From: Arcanobacterium_A hippocoleae_A
Lineage (GTDB): Bacteria; Actinomycetota; Actinomycetes; Actinomycetales; Actinomycetaceae
Reading direction: 5' to 3' (one strand)
NCBI GenBank assembly: GCA_040360365.1
Contig: CP136412.1
DNA: 64,000 nucleotides
In this document: positions 41,973 through 52,243 of the stretch, piece after piece
Layout of the letters: each line of letters opens with the position of its first letter
Numbering within the stretch: position 1 is the first letter of the stretch
The notes under the pieces: model-generated
What the model was told of the DNA's origin: nothing
The model's input: only the letters and a program-made list of their open reading frames with translations
Databases searched by the model: none
Translations under genes and position numbers: made by a program

Positions 41973-44427
41973 TTAGTCACGCATAAAAAGTTTGCGGTAA
42001 GCGCAGCGCGTCGCAGGATTAAACGCAATCTTTTCGAGTATCTTGTTTTTTGCAAGTTTTTCTCCGGCTGCTTTCACTGCAGACTGCAGCTCGGATGGAA
42101 TTTCCGTTTGCAAACCCAAAGCAGGTATTTTAATTTGCTGCGGATCAAAATCACGGTTTCGGCAGTAAGTCAGATAATTCCATTTTTCACCAGCCCATAT
42201 GTGCAATCGGGGATTTGTGGCAGCTAAAAATTCGTCAAAACTTTTTGCTCGGCAGAATCCGCGCTCACGGTCTGCATCCCAAATCAAACTTAATGTGAAA
42301 TGAGATTCAATTACCCGTTTCAAAATTGCGCGCATGTAGTTTTCCTGCCCTTTGCCCATAACTGGAATTTTTCTGCATAATACGAGAGGATTCGCCGAAT
42401 TACCCGGTCGTGGTGGTCATAGCGGGAGACGAAGTTATCGGGATTTATGCTCTGATCGGCATTTCCGACGGCATAACGATAAACATATTCAGGAGTAAAC
42501 ATCACGGTTTTGATATCCGGAATCGGGAAGAGAATAAACTCAACATCCACATAGAAAGTGTGTTCTTGCAGCTGAAAATCGGCTTTGCGGAGAACTTCGG
42601 TTTTCACCATCATTGAAGCCATTGTGAAGTATTCATTGGTAAAATCTTCGGCAGCGAAATGGAAGATTTGATAGTCTTTCTGTCCGCCATTTTTCTCCCA
42701 ATTAACAGTATGCCCATCAGAGATGTAGACCTGTTTGTAATTTGTAGATATGAGGTCTGGGAAGAGCTGTTTCTTTTCGATGTTCTGTATCAATGCGGCA
42801 AAATCGCGGCTGTCAACCCAGTCGTCGCCGTCAACTACCCGGAAATAGGTTCCAGTTGCTGCTTTGAGCGCCGCATTAATAGTTGAACCGTGACCGCCGT
42901 TTTGTTTTGTAATAACTTTCACGATATGCGGGTATTTTTCCGCGTACGCACGTGCAATTGTCTCGGATGCATCCGGCGAACCGTCGATCACTACAATCAC
43001 TTCAAGCTTATTTGCTTGGGTGCAGCTGACGAAAGAGTGCAGGCAGCGGTCAAGGTATGCTTCAACATTGTACGCTGGCACACAAATTGTAATCAGCTTC
43101 GTCATATTGGTACTGTCCGTTTCTGCTGCTGAAACTTCCGGCCAGATATTGCGGGTAAAGCTGCGTTCTTTCGCAAGGCAGGCCTGTTCAATTTCCGCAT
43201 CGTATTTTTCAGCTACCGTTTGTGCACTAAACTTCCGGCGGTATTCTTCGGAAATTTCCGGTGTGATTCGCCCTTCAGCAATATCTGCAAGAATTAATGC
43301 AATTTCGGTAATTTGATTTTGTTTTACACAAATACCGCCTGCGCGGCGAATAATCTCATAGGCGGGAGTGCCGATGCCGGTTAATCCGAGAATTGGGGTG
43401 TTTGTTCCAAGATAGTCGGCAATCTTTCCCGCGAAATATACTGAACCGCCAAAGTCAGATAAAAATTTAAAATCAGCATCAATATGAAGCAGCCAGTCAG
43501 ATTCTTTCATGATTGCGAGACTCGTGAGGTAATCAACGCTAGGCTGAATGCTGATGTGATCGTAAAGATAGTAATTGTAAATCAAGGTGCGGATTGTTTC
43601 AGTCACGTTTCCCACAAAGTTAACATGCAGCTTTTCTAATGATTCGGGATGATTTAGCCGCAAAAATTCATTGCCCGCACAATTGGTTCGAGGCTGCGCA
43701 CCGAATCGGAATGACCAAGGAACGAGAGCGTAGTTTTCCTGCAGCTGCTGCCGGGAAAGTGAAGTTTGCTGATTCGGGGTAAAGTGCGGGGTCAAAGGAG
43801 TGCGGTACCGTCAGTACACGCGGTCGGCAGCGGGAATCAAGCACATAAGATTTCAGAGTATCGCTGGGAAAAATAACCGCATCCGCTTTTGCAATTGCAG
43901 TATCTTCAATTTCTTTCAGCGCACACATTTTTCGGATTTCGCTGCTTTCATGTTCAGTCCATGACGCGGTTCCCGTATGCAGGGCGAGCTGGAAATCTTT
44001 TTCTCCGGTGCCGTGAGCTGCGGATTTTCCAGCACCCACGCCTTGATATCATATGGAGATTTCCCAATCGGATCAGCAATTGAAGCGACCCAAGGAATAT
44101 CCGGGTATTTTTCTTTGATTTTCTTTGCGACTTCAATACTTTCTACCGGCATTGAACGGGTCATAATTGCGTCGTAATGTTCAGTTTTATGCAGTTCACT
44201 AAATTTTTCGACAGCTGCTGCTACCCATTCGGAAAATTCACTGGTTTCAATCGGGAAAGTTCGGATGTTCTCAGCTTCAAGCGGAAGAACATGCTGGTAG
44301 CTCCAGAGACTGCTCGATGAACAGCAGACGTCATAATGATGGCGTGAATTACGGAAGAGTTTGTACGTCACGATTCCTTCAGATGAAGTTGCCGGAGGAA
44401 AAACCAGCTTGCAACGAAGAACTTCAT
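41973..44427 (-). CDS. Two-domain glycosyltransferase: N-terminal GT4-like, C-terminal GT2
   Basis: 819 residues after five repairs. The start is ATG 44427 (MKFFVASWFFPPATSSEG) once a T-run shift is fixed. Residues 1-390 look like a GT-B enzyme: the N-domain start is typical of GT4, then ADAVIFPSDTLKSYVL, LSFLGHSDSVRSLEPIVRAMNF, SDWLLHIDADF and YFAGKIADYLGTNTPILGLTGIGT. Residues 440-819 are a GT2 domain: LITICVPAYNVEAYLDRCL, VVIDGSPDASETIA, GHGSTINAALKAATGTYF and VVDGDDWVDS. A C-terminal helical region follows. Two transferase activities in one chain suggest an enzyme adding two successive sugars. Confidence 0.83.
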
Positions 44428-44544
44428 ATTCCAACTCTTTCTAAAACTAGATCTGTTTTTCTTTTATCAAATATTCTGTTCAGGTTTCGCTTCAGATAAA
44501 GAAACCCTTGAAATTCGGCAGCGCATCGTAAATTATATGTGAAT

Positions 44545-45662
44545 TTACGATGCTGCGTTATCCTGATGACTCGCGAGCAGTATTTGTGCAATTCGTTCAC
44601 TCGCATGACCGTCGCCGTAGGGGTTAATTGCTTTACTCATTTTCTCGTATGCAGTTTCGTCTGCGAGGAGCGTGGCTGCAATATCGGCGATTTTTCGGGT
44701 GCCCACACCGGCTACCACGGCGGTACCTGCGGTTACAGCTTCCGGCCGTTCAGTTTCAGTGCGCAATACGATTACCGGCTTCCCAAGATGCGGGGCTTCC
44801 TCCTGCAGCCCGCCGGAATCAGTCATCACAAGTTTTGCCCGCGCCATTGCATTGTGCATATCCTGCACATCAACCGGATCAGTGAGTGTAATCTGCGGAT
44901 TGTCTGCGAGTTTTTCCCAAACAGTATCGCGTACTGCAGGATTCAAATGTACCGGATAAATTACCCGTACCTGCGGGAAAGTGCGGCAAATTTCAATAAT
45001 TGCATCACAAATCTGTGCGAGCGGTTTTCCGAGATTCTCACGGCGATGCGCAGTGAGTAAAATAGTTGGCTGTGTGAAATCGTGTGCTTTCAGCTGTTCG
45101 TTTTTGAAAACATAGTTTTCTTTCACTGTGTACTGGAAAGCGTCGATTACCGTATTTCCGGTTACGTACACATTATCGGTAATTGCTTCTTTTGCAAGTG
45201 CAGCCTGATTTCCAGCCGTCGGAGCAAAAAACACATTCGCAAGGCTGGAAATAAGTTTCCGGTTCATTTCTTCCGGGAATGGAGAATAGCGGTCATAGGT
45301 GCGCAAGCCGGCTTCAACGTGCCCGACGGGAATCATCTTGTAAAATGCAGCCATCGCTGCTGCCATACTCGTGGTAGTATCGCCGTGCACAAGCACAATA
45401 TCCGGTTTGCATTCATCAAGCACTTCCGGAAGTTTTTCAAGCACAGCGGTAGTGATTGAAGTAATCGTTTGCCGGGGTTTCATAATTGCCAAATCGTAAT
45501 CTGGGGTAACGCCGAAGATTTCGAGAACTTGATCCAGCATTGAACGGTGTTGTCCGGTTACGCACACGAGAGATTCGATTCCATGTGTTTTTGCAGCTCA
45601 AGCACGAGCGGACACATCTTAATTGCTTCGGGCCGAGTGCCAAACACAGAGAGAACTTTCAT
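44545..45662 (-). CDS. wecB: UDP-N-acetylglucosamine 2-epimerase (non-hydrolysing)
   Basis: 372 residues after one A-run shift near 45592. It interconverts UDP-GlcNAc and UDP-ManNAc in the cytoplasm. Motifs: VLSVFGTRPEAIKM at the start, VHGDTTTSMAAAMAAF, VGHVEAGLRTYDRYSPFPEEMNR, ILLTAHRRENLGKPL, MTDSGGLQEEAPHLGKPVIVLR and the end INPYGDGHASERI. Its place implies that the surface polysaccharide or its linkage unit contains ManNAc or a derivative. Confidence 0.94.
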
Positions 45663-46144
45663 TATTGATCTTTCTATCCATCCGGTTGCTTGTTTGTTAT
45701 TTGCTGATCCTTATTATAGTTGATGTCAGGAAAAGCAGCGGTGATATTTCCGGCAAAGTTAGTTCCTGCCGGGTAAGGTCTGCGGTGCAGCCGGTATTTG
45801 CAAAATATTCTCAGGAGCAGCCGGATTCTGATTATCCTGCGAAATACTTGCTAAACATATCATCAGGCATGTTGGTTTGAAACTGTATTTTGTGTCTGTA
45901 TGTGATTTAAGTTTGTTCGTTTTTTCAAAATCGAGTTTACTGGCGGGTGCACTCTGGTTTGCGAAGCAGTCTGGTTTGCGAAGCAATCCGATGGTTATTT
46001 TGCTGTCAGCAGTTTGGGAAACGCAAATTTCATGAGTATTTTGCATATATGGGTGATATAGTTACGTGAAATAGGTATATCTTATAATTTAGATACAGTA
46101 TTTAGATAAGATTTTCCGGACAAACACTGGTGGGTAAGAATCTG
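45663..46144. other. Intergenic region between wecB and second glf
   Basis: 482 bp. A 17-bp direct repeat (GTCTGGTTTGCGAAGCA-like) lies near 45950-45985. AT-rich sequence at 46050-46115 probably carries the promoter for the downstream gene. I see no RNA gene and no open frame worth calling. Confidence 0.45.
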
Positions 46145-47341
46145 ATGAACATTGATCTTTTGGTAGTCGGCTCGGGGCTTTTTGGGCTGACGGTAGCAGA
46201 GCAGATGGCAAATCGCGGCATAAAAACAGCAATTATTGATTCACGCTATCATATCGGCGGAAATGCCTATTCTGAAAAAGATCCGGAAACAGGGATCGAA
46301 GTACACAAATACGGCGCACACCTTTTCCATACTTCAAACCAACGAGTTTGGGAATACGTAAATCGGTTCACTTCATTCACGGATTATGTGCATAAGGTGT
46401 ATACGACGGTAAATGGGGAAGTTTTTCCAATGCCGGTAAACCTGGGCACGATCAACCAATTCTTCCGTGCAGCATATTCACCAGACGAAGCTCGGGAGCT
46501 GATTAACAAACAGGCGGCTGAAATTGATTCGGCGGATGTGAAAAATTTCCAATCGAAAGGGATTTCCCTCGTCGGCCGTCCGCTCTTTGAAGCCTTCTTC
46601 CAAGGATACACTGCAAAGCAATGGCAAACTGATCCAAAAGATTTGCCGGCATCAATCATTTCCCGGCTGCCGGTACGTTTTAACTATGATAACCGCTATT
46701 TCAATGATCGTTGGGAAGGTCTGCCTGCCGACGGTTACGCTGCCTGGCTTGAACGGATGGCGCAGCACCCGAATATTGAAGTGCATTTAAATACCGACTT
46801 TTTCGACGAATCACAGCCGTTCAACAAGAAAGCAGCCGTTGGGAATGTTCCCGTGGTTTACACCGGTCCGATTGACCGCTATTTTGAATATGCCGGCGGA
46901 GAACTTGGCTGGCGTACCATCGATCTTGATTTGAAAGTGCTTCCCGTCGGAGATTTCCAGGGGACTTCCGTAATGAACTATGGCAGCCTGGAAGTGCCGT
47001 ATACCCGGATTCATGAGTTCAAACATTTCCATCCGGAACGCACCGACTATCCGGAAGATAAGACGGTAATCGCCTATGAATACTCGCGTTTTGCGCAAAA
47101 AGGCGACGAACCGTATTATCCAATCAACAAGAGTTCAGACCGCGAGACACTTCTCGGCTATCGGAATCTTGCATCGAGTGAACCGAATGTTCTCTTTGGC
47201 GGGCGTCTTGGCTCCTATAAATATCTTGATATGCATATGGCAATCGCGTCCGCACTCGGGCGTGTAGACAATGTAATCGCGCCATTCTTTGCTGGGGAAA
47301 CAAAAGAAATGAAGCTGCCGGGCAGCGGAATTGAAGACTAA
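46145..47341 (+). CDS. glf: UDP-galactopyranose mutase, second copy (actinobacterial type)
   Basis: 398 residues, unbroken, near the 399 of the mycobacterial enzyme. LLVVGSGLFGLTVAEQMA (FAD), RYHIGGNAYSE, EVHKYGAHLFHTSN (both His present), PMPVNLGTINQFF, GYTAKQWQTDP, YFNDRWEGLPADGYAAW, VVYTGPIDRYFEY and LFGGRLGSYKYLDMHMAIASAL. The start ATG 46145 was chosen over an upstream GTG. It is unlike the first copy in the central part, so the two did not arise by recent duplication. Its stop is three bases before the sirtuin start. Confidence 0.95.
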   Translation: MNIDLLVVGSGLFGLTVAEQMANRGIKTAIIDSRYHIGGNAYSEKDPETGIEVHKYGAHLFHTSNQRVWEYVNRFTSFTDYVHKVYTTVNGEVFPMPVNLGTINQFFRAAYSPDEARELINKQAAEIDSADVKNFQSKGISLVGRPLFEAFFQGYTAKQWQTDPKDLPASIISRLPVRFNYDNRYFNDRWEGLPADGYAAWLERMAQHPNIEVHLNTDFFDESQPFNKKAAVGNVPVVYTGPIDRYFEYAGGELGWRTIDLDLKVLPVGDFQGTSVMNYGSLEVPYTRIHEFKHFHPERTDYPEDKTVIAYEYSRFAQKGDEPYYPINKSSDRETLLGYRNLASSEPNVLFGGRLGSYKYLDMHMAIASALGRVDNVIAPFFAGETKEMKLPGSGIED

Positions 47342-47344
47342 ACG

Positions 47345-48130
47345 ATGAATCCGGAATCTGCATCTGCTTCAGATTTGCGCGGCAGCCGGCGGCTGCGTGA
47401 GTTTGCGCAGATGATTCAGAAAGCGCAGCGGATAGTTTTCTTCGGCGGTGCGGGAGTGTCTACCGCTTCCGGTATTCCAGATTTCCGCTCGGCTGCCGGA
47501 ATCTATACCGCAGACAGCGGCGGCCATTCGCCCGAATATCTCCTGAGCCATACTTGTCTGGAGGAACATCCCGAAGATTTTTTCGAGTTTTACCGTGCGA
47601 AAATGCTCTATCCAGATGCCCAGCCGAATGCTGCGCACCGCTATCTTGCCCAACTTGAGAAATCAGAAAAACTTTCAGCTGTCGTTACACAAAATATCGA
47701 CGGTCTGCATCAAAAGGCTGGTTCGCGGAACGTCTTTGAACTCCATGGCACAGTGCTGCATAATCACTGTGCTTTCGGACATCACTATCCGCTTTCCTGG
47801 CTGCTCAATACTGCCGGCGTGCCGCATTGCCCGCACGACGGCACCGTCGTCCGCCCAGATGTGGTGCTCTATGAAGAAGCCCTGCCGGAAGCCGCATTTC
47901 ACGGCGGAGCAGCTGCAATTCGGGAAGCAGACCTCCTGATTATCGGCGGTACCTCTTTGAATGTATATCCGGCAGCCGGCATGATTCATTATTTCCAGGG
48001 CAGTGAGATTGTCCTGATTAACCGCGATGCGACGGAAGCTGATCGGTTTGCCGCACTGGTATTTCGTGAATCTATTGCGGACGTATTCACTGCTGTTAAC
48101 GCAAATATTGATGCGAATATCAAATATTGA
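47345..48130 (+). CDS. NAD-dependent protein deacylase, sirtuin family
   Basis: 261 residues, unbroken. FFGGAGVSTASGIPDFRS is the NAD site, TQNIDGLH and the catalytic His in ELHGT follow, then RPDVVLYEEALPEAAF and GGTSLNVYPAAG. Where most bacterial sirtuins have a CxxC pair on each side of the zinc module, this one has HNHCAFGHHYP and VPHCPHDGT, one Cys in each with His nearby. Zinc may be held by Cys and His or be absent. It starts three bases after glf, so the two are cotranscribed; the reason is not evident. Confidence 0.9.
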   Translation: MNPESASASDLRGSRRLREFAQMIQKAQRIVFFGGAGVSTASGIPDFRSAAGIYTADSGGHSPEYLLSHTCLEEHPEDFFEFYRAKMLYPDAQPNAAHRYLAQLEKSEKLSAVVTQNIDGLHQKAGSRNVFELHGTVLHNHCAFGHHYPLSWLLNTAGVPHCPHDGTVVRPDVVLYEEALPEAAFHGGAAAIREADLLIIGGTSLNVYPAAGMIHYFQGSEIVLINRDATEADRFAALVFRESIADVFTAVNANIDANIKY

Positions 48131-48488
48131 TGCAAATATGAAGCAGAGCGAACAGCAGAAAACGCCCCGTACAGCGTGCAGCTGCCAGTAAAAAACATCC
48201 GCAGCCGCCGCTGCTGGTGCCGTGCCGCAGATTATTACGGATAATATTGAATATCACAGCCGGCGAAAATATCTGTTTCACGGTTTGCCTGACGCAGCTA
48301 AGCTAATCGCGGCTGTGAACTAAGATTAAGAATTATCTTGCAGCAGCTCATCTGCGGCAGAAAATTGCTGCAAAAACAGTATTTTCGATTTTTCCAGCTT
48401 CGCTGCGGCGGAATCCGCGATTGTTATTCTGCGGTAAAGCTACTAGTTTTTGAACTGTAGTCAATTCCGAACGGTGAGAGGAAATAAG
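48131..48488. other. Intergenic region, nothing recognised
   Basis: 358 bp after the sirtuin gene. GCTGC-rich and AT-rich patches occur, but no hairpin with a T tail, repeat or RNA was recognised. GAGGAAATAAG at its end is the ribosome site of the next gene. Confidence 0.4.
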
Positions 48489-48692
48489 ATGGCGCACAAT
48501 TCACCGCAGTGCCCGCTTCGTTTCGGTGAGCCCTGCACGCTTTGTCAGGCTTTTGTGAGCGGTCCGGAAGATTGCCAAACCGTCGCACTTGTGATGAGCG
48601 ATCCGGAGTTGCGTGCAGAGTGGGCGCGCCGCCGCCGTGAATATAATGCAAAGAAACGAGCTGAGCGGGAAAAGGCGAATCACAATTACTGA
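48489..48692 (+). CDS. Small conserved actinobacterial Cys-containing protein (DUF6767-like)
   Basis: 67 residues. The N-terminal half reads CPLRFGEPCTLCQAFVSGPEDCQTVALV, with four Cys, two of them in CTLC, which could hold a metal or cluster. The C-terminal half is a basic helix (RRRREYNAKKRAEREKA). I recall this pattern as a small family of unknown function in actinobacteria. The start ATG 48489 has GAGGAAA upstream; an earlier in-frame ATG is less well placed. Confidence 0.7.
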   Translation: MAHNSPQCPLRFGEPCTLCQAFVSGPEDCQTVALVMSDPELRAEWARRRREYNAKKRAEREKANHNY

Positions 48693-48783
48693 ACTAAGCG
48701 CGGAGCGAAGTTTTCCGTGGTTTTACCGCAGCTGCCGGTAGGATGAGGGGAAATTACCGTTGCTCTTAATGGAAGGAAATACA

Positions 48784-49041
48784 GTGGCGGAAAAGGTGAA
48801 AGTTTACGGTGCAGACTGGTGCGGAGATTGCCGGCTCGCAAAGAAAGTGCTTGGAAAACTTGCGGTTGATTATGATTGGTTTGATGTGGAAGCAGACGAA
48901 TCGTTAAAAGCGAAAGCGATTGAAATTTCTGGGCAAATGCATATTCCGGTGGTGGTCTATCCTGATGGAAGTTTCCAGGTTGAGCCGTCAGCCACAGATT
49001 TGAAGCAAAAAACTGCCGAGCTTGCGCTTAGTGCAAACTAG
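48784..49041 (+). CDS. Glutaredoxin-like/mycoredoxin family protein
   Basis: 85 residues from GTG 48784, chosen because GGAAGGA is well spaced; an in-frame ATG lies 15 bases upstream. Thioredoxin fold with the active site YGADWCGDCRLAKKVL (C-x2-C), HIPVVVYPDGSFQVEPS (cis-Pro loop) and a C-terminal helix. WCGDC is the form of the actinobacterial glutaredoxin-like group. It probably reduces mixed disulfides or similar bonds; the partner thiol is not known. A strong terminator follows. Confidence 0.85.
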   Translation: MAEKVKVYGADWCGDCRLAKKVLGKLAVDYDWFDVEADESLKAKAIEISGQMHIPVVVYPDGSFQVEPSATDLKQKTAELALSAN

Positions 49042-49069
49042 CAGCTCCCGGTAATCTGCAATCAACATA

Positions 49070-49104
49070 AACAGTACGCCGCAGACTTACTGCGGCGTAC
49101 TGTT
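49070..49104. terminator. Bidirectional rho-independent terminator
   Basis: AACAGTACGCCGCA and TGCGGCGTACTGTT form a perfect 14-bp stem with a 7-base loop. It lies between the convergent glutaredoxin gene and the FtsX-type permease gene. Confidence 0.9.
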
Positions 49105-49210
49105 TTCCAGCTGCTGGCTGCAAAGCTGGGTGACTGCAAGACGGGGCGAGTGTGAGGAAAACAGGAGCCGGATAATTCAGAGCTTAGCCGCCCTCGAACT
49201 AATCTCCGGA

Positions 49211-51569
49211 TCACTCTTGCCGGTTTGCGGAGAGTGCCGCCGCTTTCTTGATTGTTGGAAGTATAGTGCGAATCGCTAATGCTGAAGCCAGCATTGAACC
49301 AATTAATACCGTGATGAATATTGGCGAAATACTTGCATCGAGCGTTACTGAAAGCAATTGCATGAAAATCCACCCGGCACCCATCCCAATCAGCGTGGAA
49401 AATAAGGAAATTGCAAGTAACGGCGCAAGTGATTCCACCAGAATCATCCGATAAATTTCATGCAAACTCATTCCGCTGAGCCGTAAAGTCAGCAGCGTGC
49501 GGCGGCGTTCCAGAATACTTGCATATGTTGAGACCAGCAGGGAAATAGTTGCAATTAGAACGGTGGCAATGATTCCAAAATAAGTGATCTTTGTGAGTGT
49601 TTCGATTGGCGGGTTTACACTGGTAAACTCACCTGAATATTTTACACTCGGATAAAGTTCCAAATTTGGTGTGTCGAGATGCTTTGCGGCAAGCGTATTC
49701 CGCAATTTTTCCAGTGTCTGCAGTGAGTCTATTTTCAAAATTATAAAAGTGCGCAGATCTTCTGTCAGCGAAGGATCCATCGCTGAATCGGCTGTAAGTT
49801 TTGCTGCAATATCGGCGCGGTCTTTCCCAGTGATTACGGAAACACCAAAATCGTAAGGGGCGCCATAGTTTATTGCAATCACGCCGTTATCCTGGCTGTT
49901 TTGCGTTTCTTTCCGCACCTCATTTGGAGAAGAAAGCTGCGTACAATCCGTCGCTAAATATTCACCGGTACATGGAATAATCGGCATCCATGCAATCGAC
50001 TCAATCGTCTGCACATCGCTCACCCCGGGTACCGATTTTGCAGCATTAAGATAATCGGCAGGAGAAATCCCTGATTCTGTGCTGCTGGTTGCAGAATTAG
50101 GGCTGATAATTACGGTTCCGTCGGCAATTACACTCTGTGCCGGGTGAGCTGCAACAGTAAATTCGCCAGTACCGGAAATTGCAGTGAGGAAAAACTTCCA
50201 GCGAAGAGTGCCAGCACCACTCCCGTTACTGACCGTGAAATTCTGCTTGCGTGTGCCTGAACGTAACTCCATCCAATATATGACGTGGGCTTGCGGGAAA
50301 TTTTGCGGAATATGCGGGCCATAACTGCAGTCAGCCAAGTGCCGGCAAGTGTTAAACCGAGCATAATCAGCAAAATCGCTGCAAGAATATATTTAACTGT
50401 TTCGGTGCCGCCTTGGTCTTTGGGAGTAACAATCCAGAGCCAAATGAAAATACCAATTCCGGCAAACAGCGGGAGTGCACGCAGGAATGACGGCTTTTTC
50501 TCTATTTCCTGACGCCGAACAATTCCAAGCGGGGAAGTAGAAAGACGCTTCAGCCCCCAGCTGTTTGCAAAACAGACCAACCCGAAAGTCAGGAGCGCAG
50601 TAATCAGATAATGCCATGGGGTAACAGCAATATTTTCTGCCCACATGCGGCCGGTAAAAGCCGAGAATTCCACGAGCAGAGGGTGCAGTGCGAAGTATAG
50701 TCCAATCCCAATGCCGAATCCGAGAACTGACGCGATTAGTGTTTCAGTGGTGACAATCCAGAATATTTGACTGTTTGTTGCTCCGACCAGGCGCAAAGCA
50801 GCATAGCGTTGTTCGCGCTGCACGCTCCCCAGCTTGGTGGAGATGTGTATCAGCAATACGACGGGAAAGAGCACAATAATCAAACCGAGATAGAGAACGG
50901 CTTGAATCACTTTTTTAGTTTCGAAATCAACACTGGAAATTTTCCAGTTTGTAACGATATGCGCGTCTTGCTGCTGGTGCAGTTCAGAGCTGCCGATTAC
51001 CACGGCATATTGATCCGGTCCGGTAACAAATGAATGCGGTAATTCTCCTAAATATTTTGTTCCATAACGCACGCTCATTTCCGGATTTTCTTCCAGCGCT
51101 GCGGCGAGTGCTGGTGAAGCATAGAATTCACCCGATTTCGGGTAAACTATGCCGCGGAAATCTGGCGGATTATCCCCGACTACCTGCACTTTGAGAATCA
51201 TTACATTATTCGTGCCAACCTTTGCACCGAACTTCCTGCGCTCATTACCGCCAGTACCGCGTTTGCCGGAAGCTGCTGTACGATGTTTTCTCCGGTTTCA
51301 GCAGTATCAGATTCGGGATTCATAGTTTCTTCAGCAATATCAGTATTCCCGTTTCGGGTATCGGAATTTTCTGCCGGCGGTACTTTTAAGGAATCGCTGT
51401 TGTATACAGCGGCAGTCAAATCTTGTGCCTCAGTATTAGTCAGCCCCTCCACAAAAGCCGAAAAACTGAGAATCATTGCCACGCCTAAGGAAATCGAAAA
51501 AGTAATTAATGCAATCCGGCCTTTTGAATGTGCCGCTGACTTCCGGAAAAGTATAAGTGAAAGATTCAT
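49211..51569 (-). CDS. FtsX/MacB-type ABC transporter permease
   Basis: 786 residues after two repairs (near 51235 and 50190). An N-terminal helix (IALITFSISLGVAMILSF) is followed by an extracytoplasmic domain. Then come two FtsX core units: helices around IQAVLYLGLIIVLFPVVLLIHI with QREQRYAALRLVGATNSQIF, and near the C-terminus TYASILERRRTLLTLRLSGMSLHEI. A second extracytoplasmic domain lies between. This is the duplicated 8-10 helix permease form seen with LolD-like ATPases in Gram-positives, often linked to peptide resistance or signalling. The ATG overlaps the ATPase stop (TAATG). Confidence 0.87.
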
Positions 51570-52243
51570 TATGCAGCTGCTCCTGTGGAAAGTAATCCGT
51601 CGCGCACAATTACTGTGCGGTCTGCATATGCGGCAATACTCGGCTCGTGAGTTACCATCACGACGGTCATCCCATTTTGCCGTGCCTGGTCAAGGAACAT
51701 TTCCATCACTTGAGTTGAGGATTGCGAATCCAGGGAACCCGTTGGCTCATCTGCGAAGAGGACTTCCGGTTTGTAGCACAGTGCTCGGGCAACCGCGATA
51801 CGCTGTGCTTCACCTCCGGAAAGTTTTCCGGGGAGCGAATCTGCGCGTTCTTTAAGTCCGACTTTTGTAAGCCATTTCATGGCTTCGCTGGTTGCTGCGC
51901 GGTGCGGGATTCCGCTGAGAAGCAGCGGTACAGCTACATTATCAAGAGCAGTTAATTCCGGTACTAGCTGGCTGAATTGAAAGATGAACCCAAACGCGGT
52001 GCGGCGTAATATTGTGCGTTCAGTATCATTAAGTGAATCGATTCGCTTATTTTTGAAAAATACTTCGCCAGTAGTTGGAGTATCGATTGCGGCGAGGGCA
52101 TGGAGGAGGGTGGATTTTCCTGATCCCGACGGTCCCATGATCGCAAGTACTTCTCCTGCTTGTACATCAAGTGAGATCCCGCGCATTGCCTTTGTTGTTT
52201 CGAAAGTTTTCGTTAAATTGCGGGCTTGCAAAATTGCCGTCAT
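51569..52243 (-). CDS. ABC transporter ATP-binding protein (MacB/LolD type)
   Basis: 224 residues, unbroken, from ATG 52243 (MTAILQARNLTKTF) with AAAGG upstream. Walker A is GPSGSGKSTLLH, the Q-loop is GFIFQFSQLVPELTA, the signature is LSGGEAQRIAVARAL, Walker B is EVLFADEPTGSLD and the H-loop is VMVTHEPSIAAYAD. It is the partner of the FtsX-type permease that follows with a one-base overlap. Confidence 0.95.
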   Translation of the reverse strand: MTAILQARNLTKTFETTKAMRGISLDVQAGEVLAIMGPSGSGKSTLLHALAAIDTPTTGEVFFKNKRIDSLNDTERTILRRTAFGFIFQFSQLVPELTALDNVAVPLLLSGIPHRAATSEAMKWLTKVGLKERADSLPGKLSGGEAQRIAVARALCYKPEVLFADEPTGSLDSQSSTQVMEMFLDQARQNGMTVVMVTHEPSIAAYADRTVIVRDGLLSTGAAA

